From contig JBMSQB010000043.1 in NCBI GenBank assembly GCA_049423065.1, positions 1-37,481 on the forward strand: DNA of 37,481 nt. The letters are read 5' to 3'. Below are positions 31,014-37,481 of this stretch, in pieces (positions within the stretch are counted from its first letter, which is position 1; the number at the start of each line of letters is the position of its first letter). A program made the translations under genes and the position numbers. The notes under the pieces are model-generated. The model had not been told where the DNA came from. It searched no databases and was given only the letters and a program-made list of their open reading frames with translations. Source of the DNA: SYIM01 sp041182885. Lineage in GTDB: Bacteria; Pseudomonadota; Gammaproteobacteria; Burkholderiales; Burkholderiaceae_E.

Positions 31014-31729
31014 CAGTGTCTCCTTTCAGACGATCCTAGATAAGCGGCAGCGATCCGTGGATCGCCAAGAATGTCGGCAGCAGGCCCGGACATGGCCAGC
31101 CGCCCCAATTCAAGCACATAGGCGCGATGCGCGCACTGAAGTGCCATCTGCGTGTTCTGCTCGACCAGCAGCATGCTGAGCCCGTCGCGATTCAGTTCGC
31201 CGATCAGATCGAAGAGCGCGCGCACAAGGATCGGGCTCAACCCGAGCGAAGGCTCATCGAGCATCATCAGCTTCGGGCGGGAGAGGAGCGCGCGACCAAT
31301 CGCGAGCATCTGCTGCTCACCCCCCGACAGCACCGATGCGAACATGTCGCGGCGTCGCGCGAGGTTGGGAAAACGCTGATAGATCTGATCGATTTCCCTG
31401 GAGGGGTCGTCGCGCCGCGAGTAGGCACCCATCAGCAGATTGTCGTGCACCGTGAGACTGGTGAAGATCTGCCGCCCCTCGGGCACCAGCACCAGGCCGC
31501 GCGACACCCGGTTCGCTGCGGACGAACCCGCAACCGGCTCACCGTTGAAGAGGATCGATCCACTTGCCGGGCGAACCAGCCCCTGAACTGCCCGGAGGAG
31601 CGAGCTCTTGCCCGCACCGTTTGCGCCCAGCACAGTCACGATCTCGCCCGTCTCGACCGTGAGGTCAAGCCCGCGAACAGCCCGGGTGGTGCCGTAGGTG
31701 ACGTCGAGCGCGCGAACTTCAAGCAGCAT
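31013..31729 (-). CDS. ABC transporter ATP-binding protein, LivF type
   Basis: A 238-residue ATPase. Walker A is GANGAGKS near residue 35, the signature is LSGGEQQML followed by AIGRALLSRP, and Walker B is LMMLDEPSLGLSP. The sequence LLEVRALDVTYG at the start and VLVPEGRQIF in the middle are LivF hallmarks. The ATG at 31729 lies inside livG (11-base overlap), and an in-frame start 51 bases further upstream is rejected because it gives an unrelated N-terminus. It energises the LivH/LivM channel together with LivG. Confidence 0.94.
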   Translation of the reverse strand: MLLEVRALDVTYGTTRAVRGLDLTVETGEIVTVLGANGAGKSSLLRAVQGLVRPASGSILFNGEPVAGSSAANRVSRGLVLVPEGRQIFTSLTVHDNLLMGAYSRRDDPSREIDQIYQRFPNLARRRDMFASVLSGGEQQMLAIGRALLSRPKLMMLDEPSLGLSPILVRALFDLIGELNRDGLSMLLVEQNTQMALQCAHRAYVLELGRLAMSGPAADILGDPRIAAAYLGSSERRH

Positions 31730-32471
31730 CGGTCGCTCCTGCGCTGCTGCCCAGATAGGCCTCGAGCACCGCCGGATCACGGCGCACGCCGTGGTTGTCG
31801 CCGTCGTAAATCTTCCGTCCGAAATTGAGCACCACCACGTGATTGCAGAAGCTGTGCACGAACGGCATGTCGTGCTCGACCACCAGGATGGTGACCCCGC
31901 GCGCAGACACGCGTTCCAGGAGATTCCGCAGCTCGTCGGTCTCGGCTCCGTTCAGTCCGGCCGCGGGCTCATCAAGCAGCAGCAGCGAGGGGTCGGCCAG
32001 GAGCGCGCGCACCACCTCGATGCGCTTCTGAATGCCGTAGGGCAATTCGGACACCACCATGCCGTCGTAGGCGGTCAGCCCGGCATCGGCAAGCGCCGCC
32101 CGGGCCCTTTCGGTGGCCCGCCGGCCCCACGCCGGGGCAAGCGGGTGGCGCCGGTGATGCTCGCCCAGCATCACGTTTTCAACCGCAGACAGATGCGGCA
32201 TCAGCCGAATGTTTTGAAACGAGCGCGCCAGACCCAACCCGATCCGACGCGCTGCGGTCACGCCTGCCGAGTCGGTGCCACCAATGAGGATTCGCCCCGA
32301 ATCAGGGGTGTAGACGCCGCTGATCAGGTTGAATACGGTTGTCTTGCCTGCACCATTCGGGCCGATGAGCGCGGTGCGGCTGCCGCCGGGCACGGCAAAG
32401 CTCAGGTCTTCAATGACCTGAAGGCCGCCAAAAGCCTTGCTCACCGATTCCAGCCGGAGCGCATCAGCCAC
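31719..32471 (-). CDS. ABC transporter ATP-binding protein, LivG type
   Basis: A 250-residue ATPase. Walker A is GPNGAGKTT near residue 37, followed by VFNLISGVYTPDSG. The signature is relaxed (LPYGIQKRIEVVRAL), as is normal for LivG, and Walker B is LLLLDEPAAGLN. SFQNIRLMPHLSAVENV is the LivG-specific stretch after Walker A. It starts within the last 8 bases of the livM gene and overlaps livF by 11 bases, so the ABC genes are translationally coupled. Confidence 0.94.
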   Translation of the reverse strand: MADALRLESVSKAFGGLQVIEDLSFAVPGGSRTALIGPNGAGKTTVFNLISGVYTPDSGRILIGGTDSAGVTAARRIGLGLARSFQNIRLMPHLSAVENVMLGEHHRRHPLAPAWGRRATERARAALADAGLTAYDGMVVSELPYGIQKRIEVVRALLADPSLLLLDEPAAGLNGAETDELRNLLERVSARGVTILVVEHDMPFVHSFCNHVVVLNFGRKIYDGDNHGVRRDPAVLEAYLGSSAGATDAA

Positions 32472-33342
32472 GCTGTCCTCCTGCCCCCGAGCGCCCCAGC
32501 AAGCGCTCGATCATGGTTCGGGTGATGAGCCCCTGCGGCCGCCAGATCATGAGAAGCACCACCGCAACGCCAAACACGATGAAACGCCCCGACTCGAGCG
32601 GCTTCAGGGACGGATCGAGCGATGCAAGGTATCGGAGCAGTTCCGGCACGAGCGTAAAGAAAAGCGCACCCGACACCGGCCCCCACACCGTCTGCGTGCC
32701 GCCCATCAGCACATAGAGCAGCACATAAATGCTGAACAGCACGCCTGTTCCCTGCACATCGATGAAATTGAACTGGTGGACCAGCAGTGCACCGCCCACC
32801 CCGCCGACAAAGCCGCCCAGCGTAAACGCCGCCACCTGCGTGGCACGCAGATCGACGCCGAACAGGCGGGCGACGCTCTCGTCGTCATGAATGGCGCGGA
32901 CCGACAGCCCGAAGCGCGTGGACATGAGCCATGCCGCGCATGCGACCACAGCAACTGTGACGCCCACCACCGCCGCCAGCCCCGGCCAGGCGATGACCGA
33001 CAGCCCCGCCGCACCTCCCAGACCCGGCCAGTTGAGCAGCACGCCCCCCACGACCTCGGCAAACGCGAACGTGGCAAGCACCATGTAGACCCCACGGGTG
33101 CGAAGAATGGGAAACGACACTGCGAACGCAATCAGCGCGGCGAGCAAACCGCCTGCGGGCACAGCCACCCAGAGTGGCAGTCCGTGCAGCGAGGTGAGCG
33201 CACCCGCTGCATAGGCACCCAGCAGCACAAACCCCGCTGAACCGAGATTGAGCAGCCCCGCCGCCGCGGGCAGATAGACCGAATACGCGATGATGATGTT
33301 GATGGAGAGGACGGCGATCAGCCCCTCGAGATAGCCGCTCAT
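32464..33342 (-). CDS. ABC transporter permease, LivM type
   Basis: A 292-residue inner-membrane permease with about 8-9 hydrophobic segments. LNLGSAGFVLLGAYAAG near the N-terminus and GVYMVLATFAFAEVVG are typical of LivM; the conserved cytoplasmic loop reads TRFGLSVRAIHDDESVARLFGVD, split across about 151-173. The ATG at 33342 shares a base with the livH stop (TGATG), which decides the start; an upstream in-frame start would add 57 hydrophilic residues. Confidence 0.94.
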   Translation of the reverse strand: MSGYLEGLIAVLSINIIIAYSVYLPAAAGLLNLGSAGFVLLGAYAAGALTSLHGLPLWVAVPAGGLLAALIAFAVSFPILRTRGVYMVLATFAFAEVVGGVLLNWPGLGGAAGLSVIAWPGLAAVVGVTVAVVACAAWLMSTRFGLSVRAIHDDESVARLFGVDLRATQVAAFTLGGFVGGVGGALLVHQFNFIDVQGTGVLFSIYVLLYVLMGGTQTVWGPVSGALFFTLVPELLRYLASLDPSLKPLESGRFIVFGVAVVLLMIWRPQGLITRTMIERLLGRSGAGGQRG

Positions 33343-34256
33343 CAGAATTTGCCTTTGCCGATTCGCGACGCGCCGAACAGACCCGACGGCCTGAACACCA
33401 GGATGACCAGCAACAGCCCCCAGACGGGAATTTTCTCGATCTCGGCGCCGAAAAAGCTGATGGCGAGCACCTTCACCAGACCCACCAGAAGACCGCCCGC
33501 GATCGCTCCCCACACATTACCCAGCCCGCCCAGCACCATCCCCGCGATGGCATCGGTCGCAATGGCATCGCCCATGAACGGCGTGACCGTTCCGTAGCTC
33601 ACCGCATAGAGGATGCCGGCGAGCGCCGACAGCACGCCAGTGATCACAAAGACCAGCGGCACAAGGCGCTGGACCTCGACGCCCATCAGCGTTGCAGCAT
33701 CCGGATTTTCGGCGATCGCGCGAAGCGCCCGCCCGATTCGGGTCCGCGAGAGGAGCGTCTGCAGCGCCGCGACCAGGGCAATGGCAAGGACCAGCGCAAA
33801 GAGCTGCGGCAGCCCGATGACAAACCCGGCGATCGTGAGATCGGTATTGCGGAAAGGCAGCTCGAACCGCTGCGGGTCGCCCCCCCAGAGGGTCATTGCA
33901 AGGTGCTCGAACACGATCAGAAAACCCAGCGAACTGACCAGAGGCAAGGCATGCTCGGTGGCATCGCCATAGCGGGTTTTCATGTAGCGATAGGTGAAGC
34001 GCTCGATGAGGAGCGACGCGAGCACCGCCGCCACGACGCCGAGGGCGAGCGCAGGCAGCCAATGGAGCCCCAGGGCGAGCGGATGGGCACCAGGAGTGAG
34101 CAGCGCCCATCCCAGCATCGCCGCAACCATGAAAAGCGCTGGGATGGTGAAGTTGAGAAAATTGAGCATGCCGATGGTGAGCGTGAAGGCCACCGCCACG
34201 AACGCCAGAATGCCACCCAGCATCAGGCCGTTGATCAGTTGCTGGATCAGCAGCAT
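33342..34256 (-). CDS. ABC transporter permease, LivH type
   Basis: A 304-residue inner-membrane permease. The N-terminus MLLIQQLINGLMLGGILAFV is the usual LivH start, followed by LTIGMLNFLNFTIPALFMVAA. The cytoplasmic loop RTRIGRALRAIAENPDAATLMGV is split across about 172-194 and GMVLGGLGNVWGAIAGGL is a late family motif. The ATG at 34256 is chosen for this reason; a start 156 bases upstream would overlap the preceding gene. It lies 34 bases after the luciferase-like gene and is coupled to livM. Confidence 0.94.
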   Translation of the reverse strand: MLLIQQLINGLMLGGILAFVAVAFTLTIGMLNFLNFTIPALFMVAAMLGWALLTPGAHPLALGLHWLPALALGVVAAVLASLLIERFTYRYMKTRYGDATEHALPLVSSLGFLIVFEHLAMTLWGGDPQRFELPFRNTDLTIAGFVIGLPQLFALVLAIALVAALQTLLSRTRIGRALRAIAENPDAATLMGVEVQRLVPLVFVITGVLSALAGILYAVSYGTVTPFMGDAIATDAIAGMVLGGLGNVWGAIAGGLLVGLVKVLAISFFGAEIEKIPVWGLLLVILVFRPSGLFGASRIGKGKF

Positions 34257-34290
34257 GCTCGCCACCCGCAAGGAAACGCAGCGCGCCGCA

Positions 34291-35475
34291 TCAGTGAACC
34301 TCAGCCTTCGCCGGACGCGCCGCTGCGAGCCGACGGTTGACTGCCGGCATGACTTCGGTTGCGAGCAGCGCCATCGAGCGCATCCACCCCTCTCGCCAAC
34401 CAGGGTCGGCATAGTCGTAACCCAGTTGCAGAAGCGTACCGAAGCCGCCCGTGATGTCGTGATGCTCGAGAATCAGGTCGACCACCTGGTCTGGGGTTCC
34501 GACATACCAGGAGCGGTGTTCTATCATCGACGCCGCGTCGCCAGCCGACTCCGCCGGCGCTGCGGGCCGCTTGAAGAGATTCAGGGACCCCGATCGCGCT
34601 ATGGTTTTCATGAAGTGTCGGTCCCAGAACTGCCCCATGCAGCCATCGCGCGCGGCGCGTCGCGCCTCGGCGGCGGATTCGGCCACGTAGATGTCGCGGA
34701 TGTGCCGCCAGCGCGCCCGCGACGGCGAACGGCCCGACTGTGCGGCCCCCTCGCAGATGCCCTGCCAGTGGAGCGACATGTGCTCGGGCGCCACATGAAA
34801 TGACAGCGGGATGTAGCCGTGCTCACCGGCCAGCCGCATCGAGGCCGAGCGCGGCATGAAGCCGGCCAGGGCAATGCGTGGCCGGGGATCGCCATAAGGT
34901 TCGATATGCCAGACATAGCGGTCGTCATAGGCCGGCCGATGCACCTGCCAGAACTGGCCGTCAAACCGATCCGGCCCACCGGGCTTCCAGCAATCAAGAA
35001 TGATGGCGAGTGCCTCGCGCGCCATGGCGCTGTGCTGATCGGCGCGCGGATCGACGCCGTAGAGCTGGAAATCGGTCCCTGTTCCGCCTGATCCGAATCC
35101 GAACATGAGGCGGCCGCGTGCCAGGTGATCGAGTTGCGCGAGCTCGAGCGCAAGCCTGACCGGATGCGCGTTGTAGAGCACTTCCACGCCTGGCCCGAGG
35201 CGGATCTGCGAAGTGTGCCCCAGCGCCCGCGCAATCACCTGCTGCGGCGAGGCGATGGGCTCCCAGGGCGTGGTGAAGTGCTGGCCGATCCAGGCTTCCG
35301 AATATCCCAGGCGATCGGCCTCGCACAGCACGTCATGATTCCAGTCGAGGGCGTCGGCAAGCGCCCGCCCCGGCAAGCTGGCGGGCATCAGAAAAAGACC
35401 GAGCGCGATCCCGCCCTGACCGGTGTCAAGGGCTGAGTCGTTCGATAGACGTTGAGTGGCGGGACCGAAATTCAT
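34291..35475 (-). CDS. LLM class flavin-dependent oxidoreductase (bacterial luciferase-like)
   Basis: A 394-residue TIM-barrel flavoprotein of the luciferase-like monooxygenase family. GIALGLFLMPASLPG begins the first strand, EADRLGYSEAWIGQHF is a typical early helix-strand, and RGRLMFGFGSGGTGTDF marks the middle of the barrel. The C-terminal RSWYVGTPDQVVDLILEHHD and GFGTLLQL are classic for the family. Members use reduced flavin to oxygenate or cleave aldehydes, amides, sulfonates or pyrimidines. It heads the operon with the Liv-type transporter. The ATG at 35475 has no clear ribosome-binding site, and a start up to 29 codons earlier is possible. Confidence 0.88.
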   Translation of the reverse strand: MNFGPATQRLSNDSALDTGQGGIALGLFLMPASLPGRALADALDWNHDVLCEADRLGYSEAWIGQHFTTPWEPIASPQQVIARALGHTSQIRLGPGVEVLYNAHPVRLALELAQLDHLARGRLMFGFGSGGTGTDFQLYGVDPRADQHSAMAREALAIILDCWKPGGPDRFDGQFWQVHRPAYDDRYVWHIEPYGDPRPRIALAGFMPRSASMRLAGEHGYIPLSFHVAPEHMSLHWQGICEGAAQSGRSPSRARWRHIRDIYVAESAAEARRAARDGCMGQFWDRHFMKTIARSGSLNLFKRPAAPAESAGDAASMIEHRSWYVGTPDQVVDLILEHHDITGGFGTLLQLGYDYADPGWREGWMRSMALLATEVMPAVNRRLAAARPAKAEVH

Positions 35476-35740
35476 CGAAAAGCAAGGAATAAGCGCAACC
35501 GGAATCGCGCTGGAGTCTACCTTCAAACCCTGATTCAGCACGAGCTTTCCGGGGATCATCACGCGGCATCAGACCGGCAGGGCTCAAACCCCCAGCTCTC
35601 CTCAGGTCTTGGACAGATTGGACCCCGGCACCCCTTCAAGCATGACTCTTCGTGCAGAATAGGAGCCAGAGGTTCCCGTTGGCCCGCTTTTCATGCTCCG
35701 CCGGCTTCGGATCCGACCCATCTTGTTCAAGGAGACCACC
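35476..35740. other. 265-base divergent intergenic region
   Basis: This gap must hold the promoters of the luciferase-like gene with the Liv operon and of the NMT1-like receptor gene. TTGGAC occurs twice 9 bases apart (around 35613-35627), but no -10 box at a proper distance is convincing. AAGGAGACC just before 35741 is the receptor's ribosome-binding site. No small gene or stable hairpin was recognised. Confidence 0.4.
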
Positions 35741-36766
35741 GTGACGCTCTCTCGCAGAATGTTCAGCAGCCTGACCGCCCTCGGCTGCGCAGCCATGACC
35801 GCAGCCTCCCTTCTGGTCGCGTCGCCCGCGGCCGCACAGGGCAGCCCGCGCGAACTCAGCGTGATCGTGTTCCCGGGCGGCTTCAACTGGCCCATCTGGG
35901 TTGCGCAGGAAAAGGGCTTCTTTGCCCGGCATGGCGTGAAGGTCAACACCATCGATACACCCAACTCGCGCTTTCAGCTCACCGGCATGATCGAAGGAAA
36001 GTTCGACATCGCGATGACTGCGATCGACAACCTGATCGCCTACCGCGAAGGCCAGGGCGGGATCGATGCCGATGCCAGCGAACTGATCGCAGTGATGGGC
36101 GCCGACAACGGGTTTCTGCGCCTCACCAGCGTGCCCGAGGTCCGCAGCCTCGCCGAGTTGAAAGGCAAGCAGTTGTCGGTCGATGCGCTCACCACCGGCT
36201 ATGCCTTCGTTTTGCTTGAAATCCTGGCGCGCAACGGTATGGTGCTCGACCGCGACTACACCACGGTCGCAGCCGGCGGGGTGCTGCAGCGATATCAGTC
36301 GCTGCTCAAGAAAGAGCATGCCGCCACCATGCTGATTTCGCCGTTCGAGGTCATGGCAAAGACGCAAGGCTTCAACGTGCTGGCCGATGCCGACACAGCG
36401 CTTGGCGACTATCAGGGGCTGGTCGCCGGCGTTCGGAAGACCTGGGCCAGGCAAAATGCCCGCGATCTGGTCGGCTTCATTCGCGGCTACCGTGAAGCAC
36501 TCAACTGGCTGTATGACCCTGCCAACAAGCAGCCCGCCATCGATCTTTTCGTCGGCAAGGTCAAGGGTGCCACCCCGCAAAGCGCGGCCACCTCGTATGA
36601 CGTGCTGCTGAATCCCAAAACCGGCTTCACGCGCGATGCGAAGATCAGCGAAGCCGGTACCCGCACCGTGATCGAACTGCGGGAAAAATTCGGTAAACCC
36701 GCCAAGAAAATGCAGGGGCTTGCCGCCTACTACGACCCCACCTGGTACAACGAAGCCAGTCGCTGA
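35741..36766 (+). CDS. NMT1/THI5-like ABC transporter substrate-binding protein (NitT/TauT type)
   Basis: A 341-residue periplasmic type II binding protein. The signal peptide (about 1-33) contains RRMFSS, a hydrophobic core and AAAQG as the likely cleavage region. The mature part shows PIWVAQEKGFFARHGVKVNT, the family hallmark, then KFDIAMTAIDN and LKGKQLSVDA. The start is GTG 35741, which has AAGGAG 6-7 bases upstream; an ATG at 35693 would add 16 residues before the signal. No TauB/TauC-type ATPase or permease is in the window up to its end. The class II aldolase gene follows after 11 bases. The ligand is unknown. Confidence 0.9.
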   Translation: MTLSRRMFSSLTALGCAAMTAASLLVASPAAAQGSPRELSVIVFPGGFNWPIWVAQEKGFFARHGVKVNTIDTPNSRFQLTGMIEGKFDIAMTAIDNLIAYREGQGGIDADASELIAVMGADNGFLRLTSVPEVRSLAELKGKQLSVDALTTGYAFVLLEILARNGMVLDRDYTTVAAGGVLQRYQSLLKKEHAATMLISPFEVMAKTQGFNVLADADTALGDYQGLVAGVRKTWARQNARDLVGFIRGYREALNWLYDPANKQPAIDLFVGKVKGATPQSAATSYDVLLNPKTGFTRDAKISEAGTRTVIELREKFGKPAKKMQGLAAYYDPTWYNEASR

Positions 36767-36777
36767 GATCTTCGCTC

Positions 36778-37481
36778 ATGAGCACCAGCCTTACTGCCCT
36801 GCTTGACGACCTGGTCGCCGCCAATCGGATCCTGGCGGGCCTGGGCATTGTTGATGGCTTTGGCCACATCAGCGTTCGTCACCCCGATCGGTCCGACCGC
36901 TTCCTGCTGTCGCGCTCGCTTGCACCCGAACTGGTCACGCGAGACGACATCATGGAGTTTGAGCTCGATGGCTCGCCCGTGGCGGGCGACCCGCGCAAGC
37001 CCTACCTCGAGCGCTTCATCCATGGCGAGATTCTCCGCAAGCGCCCCGATGTCAACGCCGTGGTGCACAGCCACGCTCCATCGGTCGTACCATTCTCAAG
37101 CTCGTCGGCGCGGCTGCGTCCGATTTGCCATATGGGCAGCTTCCTGCGGAACGGGGTGTCGGTCTTTGAAATCCGCGAGCGCTTTGGCGCCACCGACATG
37201 CTGATCCGCAACGTCGAGCAGGGGGCGGCGCTTGCCGACGTGCTGGCCGACGATACCGTGGTCCTGATGCGGGGTCACGGCTTCTGCAGTGTCGGCCAGA
37301 CCATTCCGGTTGCGGTGTTTCGCGCGGTCTACACCCAGAACAATGCGGAGCTTCAGAGCCGAACCATGGCGCTTGGCGGAGAGGTCACCTATCTTGAGGA
37401 CGACGAAGCCGCGCTGTCGGAAGCCACCAACCGGGCAGTAATCGATCGCCCCTGGGGGCTCTGGAAGGCGCGGTTCGCGCC
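36778..37481 (+). CDS. Class II aldolase/adducin family protein (C-terminus outside the window)
   Basis: The reading frame stays open to the last base; 234 codons are visible, near the usual full length, so probably only a short C-terminus is missing. Zinc ligands of the family are visible: His97 and His99 (VVHSHAPS) and His167 (MRGHGFCSVG). The N-terminal GLGIVDGFGHISVRHP (about 21-36) is also typical. Members include L-fuculose-phosphate aldolase and non-sugar decarboxylases or aldolases acting on keto acids. The lack of a nearby sugar kinase favours the latter. It is coupled to the NMT1-like receptor (11-base gap). Confidence 0.9.
   Translation, partial: MSTSLTALLDDLVAANRILAGLGIVDGFGHISVRHPDRSDRFLLSRSLAPELVTRDDIMEFELDGSPVAGDPRKPYLERFIHGEILRKRPDVNAVVHSHAPSVVPFSSSSARLRPICHMGSFLRNGVSVFEIRERFGATDMLIRNVEQGAALADVLADDTVVLMRGHGFCSVGQTIPVAVFRAVYTQNNAELQSRTMALGGEVTYLEDDEAALSEATNRAVIDRPWGLWKARFA

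Noticed and set aside
1..37481. Mobile elements, prophage, CRISPR arrays, toxin-antitoxin or defence genes
   Set aside because: No transposase, integrase, terminal inverted repeats, regular spaced repeats or defence-type domains were seen; the accessory content looks purely metabolic.

Overview
The window reads as a chromosomal segment of a GC-rich betaproteobacterium, most likely Burkholderiales. Evidence is the order clpX-clpP-tig-tRNA-Leu, an OmpR/EnvZ pair of the RisA/RisS type beside tsaB-rimI-uracil-DNA glycosylase, several solute receptors typical of this group (Bug type, TAXI, LivK type), and dense gene packing. The placement is an inference from gene content, not from a marker-gene tree.

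Region 1 (1-14.1 kb) is housekeeping. On the minus strand lie the protein quality-control genes tig, clpP and the start of clpX, with a tRNA-Leu(UAG) ahead of tig. The plus-strand operon hpnC-hpnD-hpnE makes squalene from farnesyl diphosphate. It converges on radA, which is coupled to alr. lplT (lysophospholipid transport) converges on a minus-strand operon of a small unknown membrane-anchored protein, tsaB, rimI and a family-4-like uracil-DNA glycosylase. The ompR-envZ pair is divergent from that operon.

Region 2 (14.1-16.8 kb) is a redox/stress module: a rubrerythrin without its rubredoxin domain, a GlpC/HdrD-like Fe-S protein and a DUF3501 protein. A 9-bp direct repeat lies in the rubrerythrin promoter region and a clear terminator follows that gene.

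Region 3 (16.8-37.5 kb) is an accessory catabolic and transport region. It holds (a) a tightly coupled six-gene operon: TAXI receptor, fused TRAP permease, oligogalacturonate-lyase-like propeller, ACMSD-like amidohydrolase, DUF1445 protein and exported alpha/beta hydrolase; (b) a convergent operon of a Gfo/Idh/MocA oxidoreductase, a Bug receptor and a CE4/PuuE-type deacetylase; (c) a solitary alpha/beta hydrolase; (d) a divergent pair of metallo-beta-lactamase-fold hydrolase and a second PuuE-type deacetylase; (e) a six-gene operon of a luciferase-like flavin oxidoreductase and a complete branched-chain-amino-acid-type ABC transporter; (f) an NMT1/TauT-like receptor coupled to a class II aldolase that runs off the window. 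Uptake proteins from four unrelated transporter classes sit with hydrolases of C-N and C-O bonds, yet no transcription factor is encoded in these 20 kb. The substrates are unknown; organic acids or amides, possibly cyclic, are the most I would infer.

No insertion sequence, phage gene, CRISPR array, rRNA or integrase was seen. No gene-free stretch exceeds 300 bases; the longest are about 274 (before the TAXI receptor), 265 (between the luciferase-like gene and the NMT1-like receptor) and 187 bases (alr-lplT).
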